DNA of 64,000 nt from JBFWPF01 sp050250135. GTDB taxonomy: Bacteria > Chlamydiota > Chlamydiia > Chlamydiales > JAFEGQ01. The stretch lies in assembly GCA_050250135.1 (NCBI GenBank), contig JBFWPF010000009.1:4304-68303 (forward strand), written 5' to 3'. The translations under genes and the position numbers were made by a program. This document shows, one piece after another, positions 1 through 7,193 of this stretch; position 1 is the stretch's first letter, and each line of letters starts with the position of its first letter. The notes under the pieces are model-generated. The model saw only the letters and a list, made by a program, of their open reading frames with translations, was not told where the DNA came from and did not search any database.

Positions 1-25
1 GTTGTACCTTCTTGAATAGTCCCAT
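1..25 (-). CDS. Start of a truncated gene (first 8 codons)
   Basis: Reading the minus strand, an ATG at 25-23 opens a frame beginning M-G-L-F-K-K-V-Q that runs off the window edge. A purine-rich GGAGAG lies three bases upstream (34-29), and the stop codon of the preceding small gene is only eight bases away, so this is probably the next cistron of the same minus-strand operon. Eight residues are too few to identify the product. The call rests on the Shine-Dalgarno-like site, the ATG and the operon-like spacing. Confidence 0.5.
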
Positions 26-33
26 TTTCTCTC

Positions 34-327
34 CTAAAGTAGTTTAAGTAGGTTTTCGGTCTGTGCGACCGCCTCATTTTTCTCGGTGTAGCTCGCGTTC
101 CCCTGCGCCACAGGGGCAAGGGCGGCAGCCGTGCTCTCCATCGCCGCCTTAAGGGGGGCGTCGGCGTGGTGGTGCTTTTTCTTCGCAAGCTCAGCGCCTA
201 GCTCTTTTGCCGCTTGTTGGGAGGGTCCCCTCACAAACTCGCGCCCCTTATTCCGGATACCGGCAAGGGGATCGTCTCCTGCACCAAAACCGGGGCTGGT
301 TGCCCCTCCTACTCCTGATACGGGCAT
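34..327 (-). CDS. Small hypothetical protein downstream of transaldolase
   Basis: A 97-residue protein with no family I recognise. It is rich in Ala, Gly and Lys, has a glycine-rich N-terminus (about residues 4-17), a charged middle containing three consecutive histidines (KKKHHH, about 50-55) and an amphipathic helical C-terminus. No signal peptide or membrane segment is visible. The ATG at 327 is preceded by AGAGGTAACGCG, an acceptable ribosome binding site. It lies 12 bases after the transaldolase stop on the same strand and is followed at once by another start codon, so it is probably co-transcribed with tal. The neat fit in an operon supports a real gene; its function is unknown. Confidence 0.6.
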   Translation of the reverse strand: MPVSGVGGATSPGFGAGDDPLAGIRNKGREFVRGPSQQAAKELGAELAKKKHHHADAPLKAAMESTAAALAPVAQGNASYTEKNEAVAQTENLLKLL

Positions 328-339
328 CGCGTTACCTCT

Positions 340-1323
340 CTAAGCATGGGCTGGGTGTTTCTGCATCTCACGGATCCCCAGCGCGATCTCGTGCTCTAGC
401 TTGACAATGTCGTCGGCAAACTTCCGAATACCCTCGGAGAGCTTCTCCAGCGCCATCGGGTTTTCGTTGAGGTGCCACCGGAAGCTCTTCTCATCGACCG
501 GCAATTTCGTCACATGGGCCTCCTTGGCCGCCTTGGGGGTCAGCTTCTCCTCCACCTTGCCGTTGTCGTGGGCGAGCTCCTCCAAGAGCTTGGGGGCAAT
601 CGTCAGTAGGTCACACCCCGCCAGCTCGAGAATCTCGCCACTGTTGCGGAAGGAGGCCCCCATGATCTGGGTCTTGTAGCCAAAGTGCTTGTAGTAGGTG
701 TAGATCCGCTTGACCGATAGGACGCCGGGATCCTCCTCGGGAGAAAAGTCCTTCCCCTCCGCCTTCTTGTACCAGTCGAGGATCCGACCGACGAAGGGGG
801 AGATGAGGGTCGCGTTGGCCTCGGCGCAGGCGGCTGCCTGGATGACGCTAAACATCAGGGTCATGTTGCAGTGGATCCCCTCCTTCTCGAGCTGCTCCGC
901 TGCCCGGACCCCCTCCCAAGTTGAGGCGAGCTTAATGAGGATCCGCTCCCGGTCGATCCCGGCCTGCTCATAGAGCTCGATCAGTCGGTGGGCCTTCTCA
1001 ATGCTCCCCTCGGTGTCAAACGAGAGGCGGGCATCCACCTCGGTTGAGACCCGCCCTGGTACGATCTTCAGAATCTCTAACCCGAAGTTCACCAGCACCT
1101 TATCCATCGCATGCTCAACCTTCTCATCCATCTCGGTCGCCATCTGACACCCCCACTTCAGGGCATCGTCCACAAGATGCTTATATTGAGGCATATGGGA
1201 TGCGGCATAGATCAGCGAGGGGTTGGTGGTTGCATCTGTCGGCTTGTACTTGGCGATCGCCTCGAAGTCACCGGTGTCGGCTACAATTGTGGTTAACTTC
1301 TTGAGTTTAGATAATTTACTCAC
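340..1323 (-). CDS. tal: Transaldolase
   Basis: Transaldolase of the non-oxidative pentose phosphate pathway, moving a dihydroxyacetone unit between sedoheptulose-7-phosphate and glyceraldehyde-3-phosphate in the cytoplasm. The 327 residues match the usual length of the TalB type. The N-terminal ATTNPSL signature is at about 31-37, and the Schiff-base lysine is expected in ILIKLASTWEG (Lys131). The start codon is GTG at 1323 (GTG-AGT-AAA) with only a weak upstream purine stretch. In Chlamydia trachomatis tal lies near the V-ATPase operon (recalled), and the same neighbourhood is seen here. It probably leads an operon with the two small downstream genes. Identification is secure. Confidence 0.97.
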   Translation of the reverse strand: MSKLSKLKKLTTIVADTGDFEAIAKYKPTDATTNPSLIYAASHMPQYKHLVDDALKWGCQMATEMDEKVEHAMDKVLVNFGLEILKIVPGRVSTEVDARLSFDTEGSIEKAHRLIELYEQAGIDRERILIKLASTWEGVRAAEQLEKEGIHCNMTLMFSVIQAAACAEANATLISPFVGRILDWYKKAEGKDFSPEEDPGVLSVKRIYTYYKHFGYKTQIMGASFRNSGEILELAGCDLLTIAPKLLEELAHDNGKVEEKLTPKAAKEAHVTKLPVDEKSFRWHLNENPMALEKLSEGIRKFADDIVKLEHEIALGIREMQKHPAHA

Positions 1324-1389
1324 GACACACCAATTCTTTCTTTAGTTACCATCACCATTACATTTTTTATTTTAATTATCAAGGTGCCG

Positions 1390-1418
1390 TTGCAATAAAG
1401 GGTCTCTGTTGTTAAAAT
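1390..1418 (+). promoter_or_regulatory. Sigma-66/70-type promoter for the F-box gene
   Basis: TTGCAA (1390-1395) and TAAAAT (1413-1418) are separated by 17 bases in an AT-rich divergent intergenic region. Transcription would start near 1425 and leave a leader of about 14 bases containing AAGGA before the ATG at 1439. The alternative in-frame TTG at 1409 would lie inside this promoter, which argues for the ATG. The same region must also hold the tal promoter on the other strand; TTGATA- and TTGCAA-like boxes occur there, but none is clearly best. Confidence 0.5.
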
Positions 1419-1438
1419 GTTCTATAAAAAGGACCTAT

Positions 1439-2911
1439 ATGGGCGAAATCACCGAGGTTTGCCGGCAGCCTAAGGAGACCTGGCTACAGATCTTTCAGTA
1501 TCTTTCTGGGGTGGGGGATCGGGTGGCCCTAATGAGGAGCTGCAAGTCGCTATGCGACTGGGGCAAGGCCGATGTGGTCTGGAAGGAGATCTTTTTCCAG
1601 CGCTACCCCTTTGCTAAGCGAGAAAACGACTTCTACCAGGGCTTGGTTGAAGGGAAGGCAGCGGTAGAGACCCTCCTGGAGAAGGGGGAGTTGCACCAGA
1701 AGTGTGAGGGCTACACGGCCAATGTGATCCAGATTCCGTCGGGCTATGCAGCCCTTCAGAACAAGATTTCGCTCTTCCGACGGGGGCAGACGAAAACGGA
1801 CCTCCTTCAGGTTATTCAGTGCTTGCCCGACCATCCCCCAGCGACCAAGGGGATAGTTGGGGCTCACAACGGAATACTCTATCACTGGACCGGTGAGCAG
1901 CCAAACTCATGGCAAAATCTACGGAATCCGCCTAAGTTGGCCCTGTTTCAAACGGATGAGATCACGACGGCCGCCTATATCGATTCACAAGGTGCTCTCC
2001 TCATGCGCCCTTTGGCCCAGGGCCTGAAAGCGACAAAGATCACTGAAACGGTGCACGCAGTGAGCTTGGGCAATGCCGGCTTAGAAGGGGCTCCCTTGTG
2101 GGTCAACTATAAAGGGGGCACGTCATACTCCTACATCGAGTTTTTCGATCCCAGGAGCCGGGCAAAGGGGAGCTATCCCCAGATCGACTTCAACGATTAT
2201 GGGGGGCAGTGGCTATGCACACCTGAAGAACAGAAGGCAGCGGGGCCGGCATTCGAAGAGATCCACTCGATCCAGAGTGTGGGCAGGGGAGGAGATCTGC
2301 GCCTCGTTGTTGTACGAAGCGATTGGAAATTGACAAAAGCCCTTGTCTTTAGCCCGGGCCAAAAAAAATGGAACTTTGAGGCCGGCTTTTGGCTGCGCCA
2401 ACCAAAGGCCCAGCTGACTGAGGAGGGGCTCCTGTTTGTCGCTAAGGACGGTAAGCTCAAGAGTTGGAGGTGGGGCGCCCACTATCCCCACCCCCTTCCC
2501 CTTCCAGAGGGGATTGCTATCGATGACTTTGCCCTCATTTCTGCGGGGAGTGGATTGGGTCTTGTTGCCACCTGGGGTCAAGAATGCAAGCGGAGGGCAT
2601 TTATTGGACAGCTTGCGCCCTTCAAGATCATCCGCGAGCTTAGGTTTGAAATCTATAGTCCCATGGGTTTCTTGCACGTGAGGCCCATTGTGGACCCCAC
2701 CCATCCCCTTTTGGCCTTTTATGGGGGTGGTGTGGATCTGTTTGTCTTAGGTGAGGACGGGACGGTGGAGGAGCCCCAAATCCCCCCTCCCCCTCCGCCT
2801 GAGGCCACTGCCTCGAACAAGGCGGCCGTTTTCGCAGCGGCTATTGGCGTCCTCGCCCTCCTCTACCTCGGCCGGACCCTCTATCGCCGAGGACTCCGGA
2901 TGACAATTTGA
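1439..2911 (+). CDS. F-box-like protein with C-terminal membrane anchor (candidate effector)
   Basis: A 490-residue protein beginning at the ATG preceded by AAGGA. Residues about 10-50 read like a eukaryotic F-box: a Pro, a Trp/Leu-Ile-Phe-x-Tyr-Leu helix, then a Leu-x-x-Cys-Lys-x-Leu stretch and a Val-Trp-Lys ending. F-boxes bind Skp1 and recruit substrates to SCF ubiquitin ligases. The middle (about 60-440) is mostly predicted beta with recurring Trp and Gly, possibly propeller-like, but I cannot assign a family. A Pro run (IPPPPPPEA) precedes a hydrophobic helix (AAAIGVLALLYLG) and a short Arg-rich tail, the look of a C-terminal membrane anchor. The stop codon lies within the first copy of the repeat array before the next gene. 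Effector function is inferred from the domain and the inferred host-associated lifestyle. Confidence 0.7.
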   Translation: MGEITEVCRQPKETWLQIFQYLSGVGDRVALMRSCKSLCDWGKADVVWKEIFFQRYPFAKRENDFYQGLVEGKAAVETLLEKGELHQKCEGYTANVIQIPSGYAALQNKISLFRRGQTKTDLLQVIQCLPDHPPATKGIVGAHNGILYHWTGEQPNSWQNLRNPPKLALFQTDEITTAAYIDSQGALLMRPLAQGLKATKITETVHAVSLGNAGLEGAPLWVNYKGGTSYSYIEFFDPRSRAKGSYPQIDFNDYGGQWLCTPEEQKAAGPAFEEIHSIQSVGRGGDLRLVVVRSDWKLTKALVFSPGQKKWNFEAGFWLRQPKAQLTEEGLLFVAKDGKLKSWRWGAHYPHPLPLPEGIAIDDFALISAGSGLGLVATWGQECKRRAFIGQLAPFKIIRELRFEIYSPMGFLHVRPIVDPTHPLLAFYGGGVDLFVLGEDGTVEEPQIPPPPPPEATASNKAAVFAAAIGVLALLYLGRTLYRRGLRMTI

Positions 2912-3047
2912 AACCTCTTTAGGTGTCGGGGTATGACAATTTGAAACTCTATTAAGTTGCTAGTAGTAAGTCGGATATGAAAATTTGACGTGTTGCAGAT
3001 GACAATTTGAAACCCATTTAGGGTGCCTGACTTGACAATTTGAAACC
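2901..3047 (+). repeat. Array of five helically phased direct repeats upstream of ATPase 1
   Basis: The core TGACAATTTGAAAC occurs at 2901, 2934, 3000 and 3033, with a diverged copy (TGAAAATTTGAC) at 2978. Start-to-start distances are 33, 44, 22 and 33 bases, all multiples of 11. All copies have the same orientation, and the complete copies at 2901 and 3000 are followed by a similar CTTTAGG/ATTTAGG tail. The array fills the interval between the F-box gene, whose last codons and stop lie in copy 1, and the ATPase start at 3067. Copy 5 includes a perfect TTGACA, a possible -35 box. Even phasing on one DNA face suggests a protein-binding array or operator. Confidence 0.8.
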
Positions 3048-3066
3048 TTTTTGGAACCCTAGGGGT

Positions 3067-4278
3067 ATGAAGCGATTCTACAAGCAGGTCCTGACTGAGC
3101 ATTTTAAGAAGAACCGGCAGATGCTCTTCGCGATGGGCCCCCGCCAGGTGGGAAAGTCGACCATTGCGCTATCCCTTGAGGAGGACTGGCCCCGGTTTGA
3201 GTACTTCACCTGGGACAACGCTGCCCACCGAAAGCGGCTCCAGAAAGGGGAGCAAGCCCTTGGAGAATCCCTAAAGCTGGGGTCGAGAGAGCAAGAGATC
3301 CCCCTTCTGATTTTTGATGAGCTCCATAAGATGCGCCAGTGGAAGCTGTTCCTAAAGGGGCTCTACGATACCTTCCCTTCGCTTTCGCACATCTTGGTGA
3401 CGGGGAGTGCCAGGCTGGATGTCTACCAGAAGGGGGCTGACAGCCTGATGGGCCGCTATTTCCGATACCGGATCCATCCCCTTAGTGTTCGTGAGCTGAT
3501 AGAACCTGAGATCACTCCGGAGGCGGTAAGACCTGAGCCTTTGAAGGTGGGGGCCGAGACGTTCGATCTCCTCTGGAGGTTTGGGGGATTTCCCGATCCG
3601 TTGCGACGTGCGGAGGAGCGGTATGCCTCTCAATGGCGTGTTTTGCGCCACGAACAGCTTTTCCGCGACGATATCAAGGACCTAACGGCGGTGCGGGATA
3701 TCGCGCAGCTTGAGATTTTGGCCCAGTGGATCCGGAGGAGCGTTGGCTCCCAGATAAGTCAGGCCTCCCTGTCCAAACATGTGGGAGTGTCTCACGTGAC
3801 GATCGGTAAGTGGCTAAAATGGCTCTCCTCTCTCTACTACTGCTTTGAGGTGCGTCCCTGGGCCAACAACCTCGCCCGTTCGCTAATCAAGGAGCCCAAA
3901 TACTACCTGACCGACTGGTCAATGGTTGAGGATCCAGCGGCTAGGGCCGAAAATATGGTCGCTTCCCACCTGCTTAAGGCTGTCCATTTCTGGACCGATT
4001 ATGGAACTGGCGTTTTTGCCCTCCACTACATCCGGGATCGGCTCAAGCGGGAGGTCGATTTTTTGGTCACACGGGACGGGCACCCCTGGCTTTTAGTCGA
4101 GGTTAAGCTGAACCATGCCTATTCGGTTTCTCCTAGCCTGGCCTACTTTCAGGAGAAGCTAAAGGCCTCTTATGCCTTGCAGGTCGTCTTTGGCCTAGAG
4201 GAGACTCACCGCCCTTGCTTTCTGGACGACAAGCCTAAAATTGTCCCGGCTCGAACTTTTCTCTCCCAATTGGTCTAG
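3067..4278 (+). CDS. AAA_14/DUF4143 ATPase (copy 1)
   Basis: A 403-residue protein of the bacterial/archaeal ATPase group with an N-terminal P-loop AAA domain and a C-terminal DUF4143 region. Visible are Walker A (GPRQVGKST, about 25-33), Walker B (LLIFDELHK), a sensor-type VTGSARLD segment, a helix-turn-helix-like part (SLSKHVGVSHVTIGKWL, about 235-251) and, near the C-terminus, Asp...Glu-x-Lys (REVDFLV then LLVEVKL), the core of a PD-(D/E)XK nuclease-like fold. The ATG at 3067 is chosen because the copy at 23404 starts at the equivalent residue (MKRMYQQ versus MKRFYKQ). Both copies end in almost the same IVPAR(T/S)FLSQLV. The biological role of the family is not established to my knowledge. 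Confidence 0.85.
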   Translation: MKRFYKQVLTEHFKKNRQMLFAMGPRQVGKSTIALSLEEDWPRFEYFTWDNAAHRKRLQKGEQALGESLKLGSREQEIPLLIFDELHKMRQWKLFLKGLYDTFPSLSHILVTGSARLDVYQKGADSLMGRYFRYRIHPLSVRELIEPEITPEAVRPEPLKVGAETFDLLWRFGGFPDPLRRAEERYASQWRVLRHEQLFRDDIKDLTAVRDIAQLEILAQWIRRSVGSQISQASLSKHVGVSHVTIGKWLKWLSSLYYCFEVRPWANNLARSLIKEPKYYLTDWSMVEDPAARAENMVASHLLKAVHFWTDYGTGVFALHYIRDRLKREVDFLVTRDGHPWLLVEVKLNHAYSVSPSLAYFQEKLKASYALQVVFGLEETHRPCFLDDKPKIVPARTFLSQLV

Positions 4279-4313
4279 TACCGGCGATAGATGACAAGCA
4301 GGGGTAACAGAGG

Positions 4314-5738
4314 CTACTTGATCCGTCGTCCCTTGTTGGGAACCGTATCCCGATCTTGCAAGTGCTGGATCGCCCCCTCATGGCCGAGATCGGCAGCTTG
4401 GTTGAGCAGTTGAACGGCGCGGCGCTGATCGACATGGGTCCCCTTGCCGTGAAGGTAGCAGATAGCGAGGTTGTAGCAGGCCCGCGCACTACCTAATCGA
4501 TACCCCTCTGAATAGGACTGGAAGGCCTTTTTCAGGGCCTTTTGTTTCTCGTAGTGGACGCCTAGGGCCCAATAGGCATCGGCAAAGCCCCCATTAGCTG
4601 AGCGGATGAGGGGGCCGAGTCCTTTCTCCCCTTCGCCCCTTTCCAGCTGTTGCAGGCCCAGGAGGAAGTCCTCGAGAAGGGGGCGGAGTTTGGCAGCGTC
4701 GGTGTCGGTCGCTTCCCCCTGGCGGAGCCAATGGAGGGCCCGGTGGGGGTCGTGGGGAACCCCCCTCCCATTGTAGTAGGCAAGGGCAAGGTTATAGGCC
4801 GCGCAACCACTTCCGCTGTAGGCCCCCTTCTGATACCAGGCGGCGGCCTCTGTGAAGTCTTGGGAAACGCCATGGCCCCGTTCGTAGCAGACGCCGAGGG
4901 TGTTCTGTGCCGCAGGAAAGGGGTCGGCCGCCCGAAAAAGCTCGACCGCTTCGGCGTATCGCTCCTCTTTGTAGAAGGCAAGGCCACCCCGGTAAAGCTC
5001 AACCGGTGTCTCCCCGGTCAGGTAGGGCCAGAAGCGGAGGCGGTTTAGACATTTTTTCTCCTCAAGATCGCGGAGGATGGCTGAGATCCGGATCCCGATA
5101 TTGTTCCCTTTAATCAAGGTCGAGCCGTGGTGGAGGGCAACCAGTTTAAGCCTGTTTTCACTCGGTGTCAGGACAGGAGAGCCCGAAGAGCCGGGGAGGG
5201 TAGTCGTCTTGTAGAGGAGGGTCCAATCGTCGGTATGGGTGATCTTGTGGTTGCCAATGCTAATCTTTTTCCCTAGCCCTTCGGGGTGCTGAACGATGGT
5301 GGCAAGGCAGGGGACCAGGTCGCGCCCCTCAAACAGGGAGATTGCGCTTCTGAAGATGCTGGTCAGCGCCTCATCTGAGTGGATGGCGACGATCGTGTAG
5401 TCGAGAGCCGAGGGGCCAACGTCCTCCTCATCAACTGGGGCAGGGCTGGTGACAAAGAGGCGGTCGGGATCGAGTGAGACGGTGATCCGCGGGTGGGCCG
5501 AATGGGGCGCCGTGTCGGTATCATAAAAAAACTCGGCCTGGCTTTTCTGGGCGGTAGCGGGCGAGTCGATTACATGGTGGTTGGTCATGATCAGGTTGGG
5601 GGCGATCACAAAGGCGGTCCCAAGCCCCTTCGGAGTGACCACCCGACAGACCGCTTTTGCCACCTTGTTGAGAGCATCCAGATCGCAAAAGGTATCATCT
5701 GGGTGGAAGCCCATTTCGCCTCGATGCAACTTTTCCAT
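4314..5738 (-). CDS. Trypsin-like serine protease with C-terminal Sel1 repeats
   Basis: A 474-residue protein with two parts. The N-terminal half is a trypsin-fold peptidase: His in LIMTNHHV (about 55), Asp in SALDYTIVAI (about 113) and Ser in PGSSGSPV (about 185), so the catalytic triad appears complete. The C-terminal half (about 260-470) contains several Sel1/TPR-like repeats, with signatures such as LGVCYERGHGV, YNLALAYYNGRGV and YNLAICYLHGKGT, usually used for protein binding. No signal peptide is evident. The ATG at 5738 has GAGGAG five bases upstream; an in-frame GTG at 5744 would overlap that site. It converges with ATPase 1 and diverges from the V-ATPase operon. Substrate unknown; a secreted, host-directed protease is possible but unproven. 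Confidence 0.85.
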   Translation of the reverse strand: MEKLHRGEMGFHPDDTFCDLDALNKVAKAVCRVVTPKGLGTAFVIAPNLIMTNHHVIDSPATAQKSQAEFFYDTDTAPHSAHPRITVSLDPDRLFVTSPAPVDEEDVGPSALDYTIVAIHSDEALTSIFRSAISLFEGRDLVPCLATIVQHPEGLGKKISIGNHKITHTDDWTLLYKTTTLPGSSGSPVLTPSENRLKLVALHHGSTLIKGNNIGIRISAILRDLEEKKCLNRLRFWPYLTGETPVELYRGGLAFYKEERYAEAVELFRAADPFPAAQNTLGVCYERGHGVSQDFTEAAAWYQKGAYSGSGCAAYNLALAYYNGRGVPHDPHRALHWLRQGEATDTDAAKLRPLLEDFLLGLQQLERGEGEKGLGPLIRSANGGFADAYWALGVHYEKQKALKKAFQSYSEGYRLGSARACYNLAICYLHGKGTHVDQRRAVQLLNQAADLGHEGAIQHLQDRDTVPNKGRRIK

Positions 5739-5785
5739 AGGCACTCCTCAGAGGAAGGATAAGATTATCAAGGGGGGAATTTACC

Positions 5786-5828
5786 TTTCAACATGAGGTT
5801 GAAAAAATAGCGGTCTTTAAGGGATAAA
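5786..5828 (+). promoter_or_regulatory. Putative V-ATPase operon promoter with an overlapping inverted repeat
   Basis: A perfect 7-base inverted repeat, TTTCAAC (5786-5792) and GTTGAAA (5798-5804), ends in a -35-like TTGAAA (5799-5804). A weak -10, GATAAA, follows at 5823-5828 (18-base spacing). The atpE ATG at 5854 is preceded by GGGAGGGG. The inverted repeat is placed where an operator would block RNA polymerase. Assignment is by pattern only. Confidence 0.35.
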
Positions 5829-5853
5829 TGCCTCTCTATCTAGGGAGGGGCAG

Positions 5854-6474
5854 ATGCAGACACTCGAATCGGGTCAAGACAAAATTAAAGAGATCACCGA
5901 GCGGCTCCGGAAGGATACCCTAGAGCCCGCTCAAAAAGAGGCCGACCGGCTGGTCAAAGAGGCCAAAGAGCGGGCTGCCAAGATCGTAGCCGAAGGGGAG
6001 GCCAAAGCCAAAGAGCTAGAGGTCAAGGCTAAAGCGGCAATTGAGAAAGAGCGGGCTGTTTTCGAGACGGCGCTAAAGCAGGCAGGGAAGCAGGCGGTCG
6101 AAGCGCTTAAGCAAGAAATTGAGGAGCGGCTCTTTGAGAAGCAGCTGGCGAGGCGGGTTGCCGAGGCCAGTGGGAAATCGGATGTGGTGGCTTCGGTCAT
6201 CAATGCGCTGGTCAAAGCGGTCGAAAAAGAGGGGAGTGGAGCGTCGCTTAGTGCTGCTGTTGGGAAGGGGGCCAAGGTCGAAGAGGTGACCCAGCTTTTG
6301 CTGGCCGATGTCCGAGAGGTCCTGAAAGGGGGGATCACGGTGGGCGAGTTTGCAGGGGGCGCACGGCTCAGTCTGGCCGAGCAGCAGCTCACTTTGGATA
6401 TGTCCGACGAGGCGGTGCTGGAGCTGCTTCAGCGATATGTGAGGAAAGATTTTAGGAAGGCCCTCTTCGGATGA
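5854..6474 (+). CDS. atpE: V-type ATPase subunit E
   Basis: Peripheral-stalk subunit E of the V/A-type ATPase, linking the catalytic head to the membrane sector. The 206 residues begin with a long charged Ala/Lys/Glu helix (about 5-95), expected of a coiled-coil stator arm, followed by a compact C-terminal domain. It is the first gene of the operon, has a strong GGGAGGGG site before its ATG, and its stop overlaps the next start by four bases (ATGA). Gene order E-DUF2764-A-B-D-I-K is that of chlamydial V-ATPase operons. Subunit G (the partner stalk) is not seen here. Confidence 0.9.
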   Translation: MQTLESGQDKIKEITERLRKDTLEPAQKEADRLVKEAKERAAKIVAEGEAKAKELEVKAKAAIEKERAVFETALKQAGKQAVEALKQEIEERLFEKQLARRVAEASGKSDVVASVINALVKAVEKEGSGASLSAAVGKGAKVEEVTQLLLADVREVLKGGITVGEFAGGARLSLAEQQLTLDMSDEAVLELLQRYVRKDFRKALFG

Positions 6475-7193
6475 GGCACTACTACTTCGTCCAGCCGGCG
6501 CTCCCTGCGCTGCAGTTAGGGGTAGTACCTGAGATCTCGTTCCACGATCTGATGGATCTCCTCTATGACAACCTGGCGCCGGAGGACTTTAAGCAGGTCC
6601 AGACTATTTGCCGGTGGATCGATGTGCAGAATATCGCGGCCCTTGCGCTGGGCAAACCGCTCGATATTCGGGGCAACCTGTCGAGTGTGACGCTGCCGGA
6701 GGCGATCGCAGAGCAGGCGGGTCTGCCTGACTACATTTTGGATGTAACGGGGAAGTACGAGGGGGAGGAGCTACTCCGCCATCATGGGGAGATCGCCGCC
6801 CGCTTTTTTCAAGTGGAGATCGGGAGGGCTGAGGGCTTTCTAAAGGAATATCTGGAGTTTGAGCGTCAGTGGCGGCTGATTCTGCTGGCACTGCGGGCTA
6901 AAGGGCGGGATGTGCGGCAGGAGCTCCAGTATGAGGATCCAAGTGATCGGCTGGTCCAGCAGATCTTGGCGGGCGATGTGAAGGGGTATGAGCCCCCCGA
7001 GGAGTATGCCGAGCTCGGGGTCCTTTTTCGGGAGCATACGGATGATCCGATGGCCCTCTACCGAGGCCTTGCCGAATACCGGTGGCGTAAGGTTGACGGA
7101 TTGCTCGAGGGGGACGTATTCTTGCTCCGCAATCTGCTGGGCTATGTGGTGAAGCATATGATTGCTCAGGACTGGATGAGGGGGTCTGCATGA
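6471..7193 (+). CDS. DUF2764 family protein of the V-ATPase operon
   Basis: A 240-residue soluble protein, mostly helical, with conserved-looking acidic patches (SFHDLMDLLYDNL near the N-terminus, FERQWRLILLALRAK in the middle). It sits between subunits E and A, overlapping atpE by four bases and atpA by four bases, so its synthesis is coupled to both. A protein of this kind occupies the same position in chlamydial and some spirochaete V-ATPase operons and is called DUF2764. By position and helical content it could stand in for subunit C, but I see no direct evidence for that. Confidence 0.8.
   Translation: MRHYYFVQPALPALQLGVVPEISFHDLMDLLYDNLAPEDFKQVQTICRWIDVQNIAALALGKPLDIRGNLSSVTLPEAIAEQAGLPDYILDVTGKYEGEELLRHHGEIAARFFQVEIGRAEGFLKEYLEFERQWRLILLALRAKGRDVRQELQYEDPSDRLVQQILAGDVKGYEPPEEYAELGVLFREHTDDPMALYRGLAEYRWRKVDGLLEGDVFLLRNLLGYVVKHMIAQDWMRGSA

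Noticed and set aside
2881..3102. Minus-strand frame across the repeat array with repeated FQIV words
   Set aside because: The repeated FQIV peptide is just the translation of the reverse complement of the 14-base repeat; there is no ribosome binding site.
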